Below are positions 54,058 through 62,549 of a DNA stretch of 64,000 nt, piece after piece. The translations under genes and the position numbers were made by a program. Numbering within the stretch: the first letter of the stretch is position 1; every line of letters starts with the position of its first letter. The notes beneath the pieces are model-generated. The model was not told where the DNA came from. It searched no databases and was given only the letters and a program-made list of their open reading frames with translations. Origin of the DNA: Streptomyces violens (GTDB taxonomy: Bacteria > Actinomycetota > Actinomycetes > Streptomycetales > Streptomycetaceae); assembly GCF_000717745.1 (NCBI RefSeq), contig NZ_JOBH01000017.1, positions 134,498 through 198,497 on the forward strand, given 5' to 3'.

Positions 54058-55056
54058 ATGAGACTGCTGATGCTGGGTGGCACAGAGTTCGTCGGGCGGG
54101 CCGTGACCGAGGCGGCCCTCGCACAGGGATGGCAGGTCACGGTGTTCCACCGGGGCCGGCACGAGGCACCGCCGGGCGCGGCTGTGCTCCACGGTGACCG
54201 CACCGCTCCGGAGGGGCTCGCGGCGCTGCGCACGGGGGAGTGGGACGCGGTGGTCGACACCTGGTCCTGGGCGCCGTCGGCGGTACGGGACACGGCCCGG
54301 CTGCTGGCCGGCCGGGCGGGGCGCTACGTATACGTGTCGAGCGCTTCGGTGTACGTGCACCCGAAGGCGGCGGGGCTGGGCGAGGAGGCCCCCCTCGTGG
54401 CGGGCGATCCGGACGCGGGCGACGTGCCGTACGCGGAGGCCAAGCGGGGCGGTGAGCTGGCGGCCGAGGAGTCCTTCGGCGCCGATGGGTCGGTGTTCGC
54501 GCGGGCCGGGTTGATCATCGGTCCCTACGAGAACGTCGGGCGGCTGCCGTGGTGGCTGTCCCGGACCGCCCGCGGCGGCCCCGTCCTGGCCCCGGGCCCG
54601 CACGGCCTCCCGCTCCAGTACATCGACCCCCGCGACCTCGCGAACTGGATCCTGCACGCCGTCGAAGCGGGGCTGTCGGGCCCGTACAACATGATCAGCC
54701 GGAGCGGCCACGCCACCATGGGCGAGCTGCTGGAGGCGTGCGTCCGGGTCACGGGGTCGGCCGCCGAGCTGCGCTGGACCGACCCGGCGGAGATCCTCGC
54801 GGCCGGCATCGAGCCGTGGACGGAGCTGCCGGTCTGGGTGCCGCCGGGCTCGGAGTACCACGACACGCTGCACCGTACGGGGGTGGAGAAGGCGTACGCG
54901 GCGGGGCTGCGCTGCCGTCCGGTGGCGGAGACGGTGGCCGACACCTGGGACTGGCTGCGGTCGATCGGCGGGACGGCGCCGCAGCGGCCGGACCGCCCGC
55001 TGGTCCGGCTGTCCCCGGAGAAGGAGGCGAAGGTGCTGGGTACGACCGGATCCTGA
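54058..55056 (+). CDS. NAD-dependent epimerase/dehydratase (SDR family)
   Basis: 332 residues. The extended-SDR cofactor motif is MLGGTEFVG (about 5-13). The catalytic-type YxxxK is YAEAKRGGE (Tyr near 128), and YVYVSSASVYV provides the Ser strand. Likely cytoplasmic nucleotide-sugar or isoflavone-reductase-like enzyme; substrate unknown. Confidence 0.88.
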   Translation: MRLLMLGGTEFVGRAVTEAALAQGWQVTVFHRGRHEAPPGAAVLHGDRTAPEGLAALRTGEWDAVVDTWSWAPSAVRDTARLLAGRAGRYVYVSSASVYVHPKAAGLGEEAPLVAGDPDAGDVPYAEAKRGGELAAEESFGADGSVFARAGLIIGPYENVGRLPWWLSRTARGGPVLAPGPHGLPLQYIDPRDLANWILHAVEAGLSGPYNMISRSGHATMGELLEACVRVTGSAAELRWTDPAEILAAGIEPWTELPVWVPPGSEYHDTLHRTGVEKAYAAGLRCRPVAETVADTWDWLRSIGGTAPQRPDRPLVRLSPEKEAKVLGTTGS

Positions 55057-55060
55057 GAGC

Positions 55061-55096
55061 CGCGTGCCGTGCCGGAACGTCCCGGCACGGCACGCG
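55061..55096. terminator. bidirectional terminator between epimerase and corA
   Basis: A perfect 15-bp stem CGCGTGCCGTGCCGG/CCGGCACGGCACGCG with a 6-base loop in the 56-base convergent gap. Confidence 0.88.
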
Positions 55097-55112
55097 CCCG
55101 GCGGCCGCCCCG

Positions 55113-56207
55113 CTACAGCCAGCCGTTCCGCTTGAACCCCCGGTGGATCACCGCGCACGCCGCCACGATCACGCCCATCACCAGCGGGTATCCGAATACC
55201 CAGTCCCGCTCCGGCATGTACTCGAAGTTCATGCCGTACACGCCGCACACCATCGTCGGGACCGCCAGGATCGCGACCCAGGCGCTGATCCGGCGCATGT
55301 CCTCGTTCTGCGCGATGGTGACCTGCGCGAGGTGCGCCTGGAGTATCGAGTTCAGCAGCTCGTCGAAGGCGGTGATGCGCTCGGTGACCCGGGCCAGGTG
55401 GTCGGCGACGTCCCGGAAGTACGTACGGATACGCGGGTCGACCTGGGGCAGCGGCTGGGTGGAGAGCCGGTGCAGCGGCCGGTCCAGCGGCGCCACGGCC
55501 CGCTTCAGCTCCAGCAGCTCGCGCTTGAGCTGGTAGATCCGTCCGGCGTCGGCGTTCCGCCCGCCCTCGGCGAAGACCGCGCTCTCCACCTCGTCCATGT
55601 CGTCCTGGACGGCCGCCGTCGCCTCCAGATAGTCGTCGACGACCAGGTCGGCGATGGCGTGCAGGACGGCGGACGGGCCGAGCGCGAGCTGCTCCGGGTT
55701 CGCTTCCAGCGCCTCGCGCAGCGGGCCGAGCGAGCCGTGCCCGCCGTGCCGCACGGTGATGACGAAGTCCTCGCCGGTGAACACCATGATCTCGCCGGTG
55801 TCCACGACCTCGCTGGTCGCCGTGAGCCGGTCGTGGTCGACGTAGCAGGCGGTCTTGAAGACGGTGAACAGGTTGGTGTCGTACTGCTCCAGCTTGGGGC
55901 GCTGGTGGGCGAGGACGGCGTCCTCCACGGCCAGCGGGTGCAGCCCGAACAGCTCCACGATGCCCGCGAACTCCGCCTCCGACGGCTCGTGCAGCCCGAT
56001 CCACACGAACCCGTCGCCCGAGGCGCGGACCCGGTCCACCGCCTCCGCCACGGGGTGGTCGCCGGCCAGCCGTACCCCGTTCTCGTACACCGCGCAGTTG
56101 ACGACAGCGGTGCCCAGCGGCGAGCGCGCCGGGTGGGCGAGGTCGACGCCGCGGCTGCGCTGTTGTGGCAGGCGTACGGCCCGGCGGAGGTGGCGGATCA
56201 TCGACAT
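55113..56207 (-). CDS. corA: CorA-family magnesium/cobalt channel
   Basis: 364 residues. A large soluble N-terminal domain with long charged helices (LKRELLELKRAVAPLDRPLH) precedes two C-terminal membrane helices. The selectivity motif YGMNFEYMPE follows the first helix (ISAWVAILAVPTMVCGVYGMN), and the basic KRNGWL tail is typical. It mediates Mg2+ uptake as a pentamer. Confidence 0.95.
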   Translation of the reverse strand: MSMIRHLRRAVRLPQQRSRGVDLAHPARSPLGTAVVNCAVYENGVRLAGDHPVAEAVDRVRASGDGFVWIGLHEPSEAEFAGIVELFGLHPLAVEDAVLAHQRPKLEQYDTNLFTVFKTACYVDHDRLTATSEVVDTGEIMVFTGEDFVITVRHGGHGSLGPLREALEANPEQLALGPSAVLHAIADLVVDDYLEATAAVQDDMDEVESAVFAEGGRNADAGRIYQLKRELLELKRAVAPLDRPLHRLSTQPLPQVDPRIRTYFRDVADHLARVTERITAFDELLNSILQAHLAQVTIAQNEDMRRISAWVAILAVPTMVCGVYGMNFEYMPERDWVFGYPLVMGVIVAACAVIHRGFKRNGWL

Positions 56208-56371
56208 GGGCGGCTCCGGGGCGGCTCCTACGGGCGGGCGCCGCCCAGTATGCCGATCACGGCGCTCCGGTTCATCCCTGGCCCGCGACGCCCCGCCCCT
56301 CTTCTGGAGCGCAGCTCCAGCAGGGGGCGGGCGGACGGGGAGGCCGGCGGGGCGGGGCCGTGCACTGAAAC

Positions 56372-56555
56372 GCGCGGTGGGGCGCCGCGGTGGGGAGGCC
56401 CACCGCGCATGGAGGGGGGTGAAACGCGCGGCCGCGGACGGGCGCGCGCTGTGGGGGATGCACGCGCGGCGGGGTTCGCGGACCCCACCGCGCGTCTCAG
56501 CGCGGGCTGCCGGCCGGCCGTCGGCCCGTGGTCATCGGCGGGCGGCCGACGGCCG
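56372..56555 (-). terminator. two hairpins in the snpA-corA gap
   Basis: GCGCGGTGGG/CCCACCGCGC (56372-56408) and the 12-bp CGGCCGTCGGCC/GGCCGACGGCCG (56515-56526 with 56544-56555). The second is 16 bases past the snpA stop and is its best terminator candidate. The 56208-56570 stretch is otherwise G-rich with a repeated GAAACGCGCGG and no gene. Confidence 0.6.
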
Positions 56556-56570
56556 ACGGTTCGGGGAGGG

Positions 56571-57224
56571 TCAGGACGCCTTGCCGAAGTGGGCGCCCTT
56601 CAGGCCGTTCGCCCAGAGCTGGTCGACCTCGGCGCGCTCGTTGGCGTCCGGCTGGGCGTTGGTGCAGGACGGGCCGGGGCCGCCGCCGGACATCAGCTCG
56701 CTGCACGGGCCTTCGTAGTGGTCCGGCAGGCCGAGGACGTGGCCGGTCTCGTGCGCGGTCACGCGGGTGGAGTCGTACTCCTGGTTCTGCTGGTAGTCCA
56801 GGAAGATGTAGCCGCGGCCGTGGCCGTCGGTGCTGGCGTAGGAGCCGCGCGGGTCGTTGCCCTCGCGGTACTGGAAGTCCCCGCCGCTGCCCTCCTGGAG
56901 CTTGACGTTGGAGACGGCGCTGTTCCATATCTGCGCGCTGCTGGATATCTGCCGCGCGAAGGTGGGCGCGCCGCTCGCGTCGTACGTCACCGTCACCGAA
57001 GCGGCGCCGGTCTTCTTCTGCTTGGCGAGCGCCGACTTCAGCACGGCCTCGAAGAACCGCTTGGTGTCGGCCTTCTCGGCGGCCGAACCGACGTACTGGG
57101 CCGCGGTCACCGTGTTGTCCGCGGGGGCGGCCGAGGGGGTGGCCACCGCGGGCACGGCGGCGGCGAGGCTCGCGGCAAGGCCCAGACCAAGTGCGGCCGA
57201 CAGCACCGTCTTCGGAGATCTCAT
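56571..57224 (-). CDS. snpA: snapalysin (M7 secreted metalloprotease)
   Basis: 217 residues. A signal peptide ([20 protein letters not shown] then [13 protein letters not shown]) is followed by a ~40-residue propeptide. The extended zinc motif [12 protein letters not shown] gives H158, E159, H162 and D168, the M7 signature in which Asp is the third ligand; C174 and C187 likely form the conserved disulfide. Snapalysins are small neutral proteases of Streptomyces. It is divergent from a LysR regulator, the known snpA-snpR arrangement. Confidence 0.95.
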   Translation of the reverse strand: MRSPKTVLSAALGLGLAASLAAAVPAVATPSAAPADNTVTAAQYVGSAAEKADTKRFFEAVLKSALAKQKKTGAASVTVTYDASGAPTFARQISSSAQIWNSAVSNVKLQEGSGGDFQYREGNDPRGSYASTDGHGRGYIFLDYQQNQEYDSTRVTAHETGHVLGLPDHYEGPCSELMSGGGPGPSCTNAQPDANERAEVDQLWANGLKGAHFGKAS

Positions 57225-57350
57225 GTGGGGGGCTCCTTAGTGTCCGGGGGACCCGGCCGAGGTGTGGGGCAACGGCCGGGACCCGCGGATGAACTGTGGT
57301 GCCGCCGAGTCTGCGGGAGATATCCGGGGAGGCGGAGATTCCATCTGGCG

Positions 57351-57365
57351 ATAGGACGGTCCAAT
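57351..57365. promoter_or_regulatory. LysR-type operator candidate
   Basis: ATAGGAC-G-GTCCAAT is an inverted repeat with one mismatch and contains the LysR motif T-N11-A (TAGGACGGTCCAA). It lies in the 216-base gap between the divergent snpA and LysR genes. Confidence 0.6.
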
Positions 57366-57440
57366 AGCCCCTGGGAAATGCGTGATTCGCGGGGTTCGGG
57401 TGGCTGGTGCGACACCTAAGGACGTCGTTATGCTCCGCGC

Positions 57441-58400
57441 GTGGAGCTTGAGGTGAGGCATCTACGTGCGCTGTGCGCCATCGCCGACACCGGCAGCGTA
57501 CGCAAGGCCGCGCGGCAACTGGGCATGACCCAGCCCTCCCTGACCACGCAGCTGCGGCGCATCGAGAACGCGCTGGGCGGCCAGCTCTTCATCCGCGAGC
57601 GCTCCGGCAGCCGGCCGACGCCGCTGGGCCGGACCGTCCTGCACCGCGCCCGGCCGATAGTGGCGGAGATGACCGCGCTGGTCCACGAGACCAGGTCGGC
57701 GGTGGTGCGCGAGCAGGGCGCGCGGCTGCGCGTGGGCAGCACCGGCAGCCGTGCGGTGGCCGGCTGGCTGCGCCGGCTGCGGGCCCGGCTGCCCGAGACC
57801 GACACCACGATACGGATCGACCTGTCGGGCAACACCCTGCTGCAGATGGTCGCGGCGGGACAGCTCGACGCGGCCTTCGTGCACGAGGTCGAGGGCTCGC
57901 CGCTGCGCGTCCCCGACGGGCTGGTCGAGCGTGAACTCCTCGCCCGCGAGCCGCAGTTCATGGCGCTCCCGGCGACGCACCCGGCCGCCGCGCTGGAGGC
58001 CGTCACGCTCGCCGACCTCGCCGAGGACCAGTGGATGGTCGACCCGTCCGTGGACGGCGAGTGGGCCGGGCTGCGGCGGATCTTCACCGCGGCCGGGATG
58101 GACCCGCGCGTGGTGCACGGCGACTATCTCGCCGCGGGCGACCTCGTGGCGGCCGGCGAGGTCGTCGCCCCCTGTCAGCCGACTGCCCGCCCCCGCCACG
58201 GCATGGTCGTCCGCCCCCTGCGCGGCGACCCACTGGCCGTACGGCTGTTCCTGGCGTACCGCGGCGGCGGACGCGACACCGAGTGGGTCGACGCCCTCTT
58301 CGACGACCTGCGGGCCGCGTACATGGAAGTGGCCTGGTCGAGCACCGCGTACCGGAAGTGGCTGGTCAGACACGAGAGTCTGCTGGCGGTGGGGTCCTAG
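57441..58400 (+). CDS. LysR-family regulator of snapalysin
   Basis: 319 residues. N-terminal HTH: VRHLRALCAIADTGSVRKAARQLGMTQPSLTTQLRRIENALG (about 4-45) and LFIRERSGSRPTPLGRTVL. The periplasmic-binding-like effector domain follows. In S. lividans and relatives the LysR protein encoded divergently from snpA activates it (SnpR); this is the same layout. GTG start at 57441. Confidence 0.93.
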   Translation: MELEVRHLRALCAIADTGSVRKAARQLGMTQPSLTTQLRRIENALGGQLFIRERSGSRPTPLGRTVLHRARPIVAEMTALVHETRSAVVREQGARLRVGSTGSRAVAGWLRRLRARLPETDTTIRIDLSGNTLLQMVAAGQLDAAFVHEVEGSPLRVPDGLVERELLAREPQFMALPATHPAAALEAVTLADLAEDQWMVDPSVDGEWAGLRRIFTAAGMDPRVVHGDYLAAGDLVAAGEVVAPCQPTARPRHGMVVRPLRGDPLAVRLFLAYRGGGRDTEWVDALFDDLRAAYMEVAWSSTAYRKWLVRHESLLAVGS

Positions 58401-58532
58401 GGCGGGATCCGGAGGGGCCCTGTGCGCTTGCCCCGTATGCCGTGCGGGGTGTGGCCGGGGCGAGGAGAATCCGTAGCGGAGGCTCGTGCACTGCCGGGCA
58501 GTCGGGATTCTTCGAAGATTTTTCTCCCCTTG

Positions 58533-58562
58533 TGTCGAGGACCGGCCGCCGGCTCCGACGTC
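58533..58562 (+). promoter_or_regulatory. ECF42-like promoter
   Basis: TGTCGA at 58533-58538, a 17-base spacer, then CGACGTC (58556-58562). This fits the motif reported for ECF42 sigma factors (TGTCGA in the -35 and CGA/TC in the -10 region, from memory). It is 52 bases before the DGPF gene, suggesting autoregulation. Confidence 0.65.
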
Positions 58563-58614
58563 TCCGGTGAGAGGCGCCCGGCCGGACGCCGACAGCTCCC
58601 GAGGAGTGAGCGAC

Positions 58615-59028
58615 ATGAAGTACATGCTGATGATCCAGGCGAGCCAGGCCGACTACGACGCCATGAGCGGCAAGGATTCCGGTAAGACGCCGTGGACCGA
58701 GGGCGACCTCAAGGCGATGTTCCAGTTCATGGAGAGCCTCAACAACGATCTCGCCGAGAACGGCGAGATGATCGACGGGCAGGGGCTGAGCGAGCCCGCG
58801 CAGGCCCGCGTCGTGACCCCGGGCAAGGACGGCGTACCGGTCGTCGCCGACGGTCCCTACGGCGAGACCAAGGAAGTGCTCTGCGGCTACTGGGTGCTGG
58901 ACTGCGCGTCCCTGGACCGCGCCACCGAGATCGCCAAGCGCATCCTGCAGTGTCCGGTCCCCGAGGGCGCCGAGAACGGCCCCGTCACCATCCGGTCCAT
59001 CCCCGACAACCCGCCCTGCGAGGTCTGA
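58615..59028 (+). CDS. YCII/DGPF-domain protein
   Basis: 137 residues, MKYMLMIQASQADYDAMSGK... with VADGPYGETKEVLCGYWVLD, the DGPF signature (here DGPY). Two cysteines (CGYW, DCAS) follow. DGPF proteins are encoded next to ECF42-type sigma factors; their biochemical role is unclear. GAGGAG lies nine bases before the ATG. The sigma gene follows after 14 bases. Confidence 0.92.
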   Translation: MKYMLMIQASQADYDAMSGKDSGKTPWTEGDLKAMFQFMESLNNDLAENGEMIDGQGLSEPAQARVVTPGKDGVPVVADGPYGETKEVLCGYWVLDCASLDRATEIAKRILQCPVPEGAENGPVTIRSIPDNPPCEV

Positions 59029-59042
59029 GGCGGCCGGAGGTC

Positions 59043-60284
59043 GTGGGCGCACCGGAACGGACCGAGGACCTGCTGCGCGCGCTCGCGCCGCAGGTCCTCG
59101 GCGCGCTCGTCCGGCGGTACGGCCACTTCGACCTCGCCGAGGACGCCGTACAGGAAGCGCTGCTGGCCGCCGCGGTGCAGTGGCCGAAGGCCGGCCGCCC
59201 GGACAATCCGCGCGGCTGGCTGATCAGGGTCGGCGCGCGCCGGCTCACGGACCTGCTGCGCAGTGAGGAGGCGCGGCGGCGGCGTGAGGAGACGGCGTAC
59301 GCGCTGACGCCGCGCGACGAGTTCCACGCCCCGGCGCCCGGGGAGAGCCGCGCCCCCAGCGAGGACGACACCCTCACCCTGCTCTTCCTGTGCTGCCACC
59401 CCGCGCTGGCCCCGGCTGCGCAGACCGCGCTGACGCTGCGCGCGGTCGGCGGCCTGACCACGGCCGAGATCGCCCGTGCGTACCTGGTGCCGGAGCCGAC
59501 CATGGCGCAGCGGATCAGCCGCGCCAAGCAGCGGATCAGGGCGGCCGGCGGGCGTTTCAGGGCGCCGGCCCCGGAGGAGCGCGCCGCGCGGCTCGGCGCG
59601 GTCCTGCAGATCCTGTACCTGATCTTCAACGAGGGGTACACCGCGACCTCCGGCAGTCGGCTGCAACGCGTCGAGCTGGCCCGCGAGGCGATCCGGCTGA
59701 CACGGTCGCTGCGCGCGCTGCTCCCGGAGGACGGTGAGGTGGCCGGGCTGCTGGCCCTGATGCTGCTCACCGACGCCCGCCGCGCGGCGCGCACGGCGCC
59801 CGACGGGTCGCTCGTCCCGCTCGTCGAGCAGGACCGCGGCGCCTGGGACCGGGAGGCGATCGCCGAGGGCGTGGCGCTGGTCAGCGACGCGCTCCGCCGC
59901 ACGCCCCTCGGCCCGTACCAGCTCCAGGCCGCGATCGCCGCGGTGCACGACGAGGCGGTGCGCGCCGAGGACACAGACTGGCCCGAGATCCTCGGCCTGT
60001 ACCGCCTGCTGGCCCGGATCGCGCCGAGCCCGGTGGTCACCCTCAACGAGGCGGTCGCGCTCGCCATGGTCAGCGGCCCGCAGGCCGGCCTGGACCTCCT
60101 CGCCACCGTCGCCGGCGACCCGCACCTCGCGGACCACCACCGCCTCGATGCGGTCCGCGCGCACCTGCTGGAGCAGGCCGGGGAGCGCGCCGAGGCCCGG
60201 GCGGCGTACGGACGCGCCGCCGAACGGGCGCTCAGCGTCCCGGAGAAGCGCTATCTGCAGACCCGGGCGGCGCGGCTGCGGTGA
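59043..60284 (+). CDS. ECF42-type sigma factor with C-terminal extension (DUF6596)
   Basis: 413 residues. Region 2 is LGALVRRYGHFDLAEDAVQEALLAA; region 4 is LTLRAVGGLTTAEIARAYLVPEPTMAQRISRAKQRIR. A ~220-residue C-terminal extension begins LQILYLIFNEGYTATSG and ends in TPR-like helices, the ECF42 hallmark, needed for activity in studied members. No anti-sigma gene is adjacent. GGAGG precedes GTG 59043. It ends within a run of 14-bp tandem repeats. Confidence 0.93.
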   Translation: MGAPERTEDLLRALAPQVLGALVRRYGHFDLAEDAVQEALLAAAVQWPKAGRPDNPRGWLIRVGARRLTDLLRSEEARRRREETAYALTPRDEFHAPAPGESRAPSEDDTLTLLFLCCHPALAPAAQTALTLRAVGGLTTAEIARAYLVPEPTMAQRISRAKQRIRAAGGRFRAPAPEERAARLGAVLQILYLIFNEGYTATSGSRLQRVELAREAIRLTRSLRALLPEDGEVAGLLALMLLTDARRAARTAPDGSLVPLVEQDRGAWDREAIAEGVALVSDALRRTPLGPYQLQAAIAAVHDEAVRAEDTDWPEILGLYRLLARIAPSPVVTLNEAVALAMVSGPQAGLDLLATVAGDPHLADHHRLDAVRAHLLEQAGERAEARAAYGRAAERALSVPEKRYLQTRAARLR

Positions 60285-60312
60285 CGCGGCTGCGGTGACG
60301 CGGCTGCGGTGA
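60271..60312. repeat. three tandem copies of a 14-bp repeat across a stop codon
   Basis: CGCGGCTGCGGTGA occurs at 60271-60284, 60285-60298 and 60299-60312, without change. The TGA of the first copy is the stop codon of the sigma gene. Confidence 0.95.
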
Positions 60313-60360
60313 GGGGACGCCGCGCCCTGGGCCCCGGTTGTGGAGCGCCCCGGAATTCGG

Positions 60361-60804
60361 TCAGAGGCGGCGGATCCGGGCGGAAATGCCATGACCGACA
60401 AGCAGGTAAATCACGGCAGGCAGACCGTAATTGAGGAGCACGCGAAGTCCTTCCGTGTCCATGGTGAAAATGTCCTGCGACCACCAGGCGAGCCCGTCCG
60501 CGAAGCTCTCCACGAAATCGACGAAGACATTCGCCTGGTTGGCGCCCAGCAGGTAAAGCAGAATCCACAGGATGAGGAACGCCGCGGCAATGTCGGCGAT
60601 GGTATGGATGATCAGCGCGGTGCGTGCCGTGCCGGCGCCGTCGCGCGGGCGGCGGTACCGCTCCTGACTCCGGCCGCCGTACCCCGGCTGCCCCTGGTCG
60701 TACGGCGCGGCCGGGCCGGGCTCGTACGGGGCGTGCCCGCCGTCGTAAGGGGCCTGCGGGGCGTACGGGCCGTCCATCGGCGCGGAGTTGTGGGGGTTGC
60801 TCAC
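60361..60804 (-). CDS. small membrane protein with Tyr/Pro/Gly-rich N terminus
   Basis: 147 residues. The first ~50 are low-complexity (APYDGGHAPYEPGPAAPYD), then come two to three hydrophobic segments (TALIIHTIADIAAAFLILWI; LLNYGLPAVIYLLVGHGI). Lower GC at third positions than neighbours in parts. Function unknown. It converges on the ECF42 gene. Confidence 0.75.
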   Translation of the reverse strand: MSNPHNSAPMDGPYAPQAPYDGGHAPYEPGPAAPYDQGQPGYGGRSQERYRRPRDGAGTARTALIIHTIADIAAAFLILWILLYLLGANQANVFVDFVESFADGLAWWSQDIFTMDTEGLRVLLNYGLPAVIYLLVGHGISARIRRL

Positions 60805-61063
60805 GGGATTTTCCCATCCGGCGCGGAAAACGCCTCGACGAAGATGAATTGATCACGGTCGGTGGCACGCCGGGGCGTTTCCGTCCGTATTTCTGCCGGT
60901 GCTTTCCGCACCCGCATTCCTCTCAGCGCCGGAAAGCCCCCGCAGCGTTACGGCCCGGGTTGTCTCCGGTAGCCGGTGCACAGCGGATAAGCTGGCGGAA
61001 TCGCCCGCTGGGGCATGGTCTGGAGCGTCGGTGTGGCGGGTACGGGAGAGCGGGTGACCGTCG

Positions 61064-61798
61064 GTGGGTACGAGTGCCGGGATGGCGGCCGTGCTGCGGA
61101 CCCTGCATCCGGTCCGCAGCGGCCAGGGACTGATCGGCAGCGACCCCGGGAACTGCGCCCGGGTGCTGGGCGTGGACGGTGTCGCGCTGTCACTGCTGGC
61201 CGGCGAGCGCGCCACCGAGCTGGTGTGGGCGTCGGAGGGCGACAGCCGCCGGCTGGAGGACCTGCAGTTCACGCTGGGCGAGGGTCCGGGCGTCGACGCG
61301 GTGGTCCGCGGCTCGCTGGTGATCGAGCCGGACCTGAGCCGGCTGCCCGCCGGGCGCTGGCCCCTGCTGCTGCCGGAGCTGACGGCGCTCGGCACCGGCG
61401 CGGTGTTCTGCTTCCCGCTGCTGGTCGGCCGCGTCTGCCTGGGGGTACTGACCCTCCAGCGGCGGGCGAGCGGGCCGCTGACCGACGCCGGCATGGACGA
61501 CGCGCTGATCCTGACCGGCGCGCTGACCGCCGTGCTCTTGGACGGCGGGGCCGCGAGCGACGCGCTCATGGCCGTGGAGCGCCCGTCCGACCTCTATCGT
61601 GCGGCCGTCCACCAGGCGACCGGCATGATCAGCGTGCAGGCAGGGATACCGCTGTCCCAGGCACTGCTCCGGCTGCGCGCGTACGCCTACCGGCACGGCC
61701 GGCCCATCCTGGAGGTCGCCGAGGACGTGGTCGCCAGGCGCCTGGACTTTCGTAACGATGGACCCGAGCCGGACCCGTCCGGCCGGAAGAGGAGATGA
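61064..61798 (+). CDS. GAF-ANTAR domain regulator 1
   Basis: 244 residues. GAF-like sensor (about 25-160: LQFTLGEGPGVDAVVRG, VFCFPLLVGRVCLGVL) and C-terminal ANTAR (YRAAVHQATGMISVQAGIPL... RLRAYAYRHGRPILEVAEDVV). ANTAR domains bind paired RNA hairpins and act as antiterminators. The start is GTG 61064; ATG 61082 is possible. No gene or clear promoter was found in the 259 bases upstream. Overlaps the next gene (ATGA). Confidence 0.9.
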   Translation: MGTSAGMAAVLRTLHPVRSGQGLIGSDPGNCARVLGVDGVALSLLAGERATELVWASEGDSRRLEDLQFTLGEGPGVDAVVRGSLVIEPDLSRLPAGRWPLLLPELTALGTGAVFCFPLLVGRVCLGVLTLQRRASGPLTDAGMDDALILTGALTAVLLDGGAASDALMAVERPSDLYRAAVHQATGMISVQAGIPLSQALLRLRAYAYRHGRPILEVAEDVVARRLDFRNDGPEPDPSGRKRR

Positions 61799-62526
61799 TG
61801 GCGGTGGCTCCGCAGGAAAGGGTGCTGCAGGCGTTCGGCGAAGCGGTCGGCACGCTGATCGACGACTTCGACCTGATCGACGCGCTGCACCGGCTGTGCG
61901 CGCGGGGCGTCGAACTCCTCGACGTGACCGCGGTCGGCATCATGCTCGCCGGCCCGCGCGGTGACCTGCAGGTGCTCGCGGCTTCCGACGAGCGCACCGG
62001 GCTGCTGGAGCTGTTCGGGCTGCAGAGCGAGGAGGGCCCGTGCGCCGAGAGCTACCGCACCGGTGAGGCCCTGGTGAACGCCGGCCTCGCCGCGCCCGAC
62101 GCCATCGCTCACTACCCGGTGTTCGCCGAGCGGGCCCGGCAGGCCGGGTACGCCACCGCCCACGCGCTGCCGCTGCGGCTGCGGCAGCGGAGCATCGGCG
62201 CGATAGGCATGCTGCACGCGGGGCCGCACACGCTGGATTCCTCGGGGGTACAGCTGGGCCGGACGCTCGCCGACGTGGCGACCATCGCCGTACTCCAGCA
62301 GCACACGATCGAGCAGGGCAACGTCGAGCGGGCCCAGGTGCAGGCCGCGCTCGTCAGCCGTACCGTCATCGAGCAGGCCAAGGGTGTGCTCGCGGAGCGC
62401 TGGGCGACCGGCGTCGACGAGGCGTTCGACGCGCTGCGGGGCTATGCCCGCCGGCACGGCGAGCGGCTGGCCGACGTGGCCCGCGGGATCATCGACGGCA
62501 CGCTCGATACCGAGGCGCTCCGGTAG
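61795..62526 (+). CDS. GAF-ANTAR domain regulator 2
   Basis: 243 residues. GAF (LHRLCARGVELLDVTAVGIMLA ... ALPLRLRQRSIGAIGMLHAG) and ANTAR (SRTVIEQAKGVLAERWATGVDEAFDALRGYARRHGERLADVARGI). The VIEQAKGVLAER signature is textbook. It is coupled to regulator 1 and probably co-expressed; the two may form heterodimers. Confidence 0.94.
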   Translation: MMAVAPQERVLQAFGEAVGTLIDDFDLIDALHRLCARGVELLDVTAVGIMLAGPRGDLQVLAASDERTGLLELFGLQSEEGPCAESYRTGEALVNAGLAAPDAIAHYPVFAERARQAGYATAHALPLRLRQRSIGAIGMLHAGPHTLDSSGVQLGRTLADVATIAVLQQHTIEQGNVERAQVQAALVSRTVIEQAKGVLAERWATGVDEAFDALRGYARRHGERLADVARGIIDGTLDTEALR

Positions 62527-62549
62527 CGGTTCAAGCGGCTGCCGCAGTC

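Noticed and set aside
52780..56004. A 1074-codon minus-strand frame spanning fabH, the epimerase and part of corA
   Set aside because: It is out of frame with three recognisable genes, one of them on the opposite strand, and has no domain.
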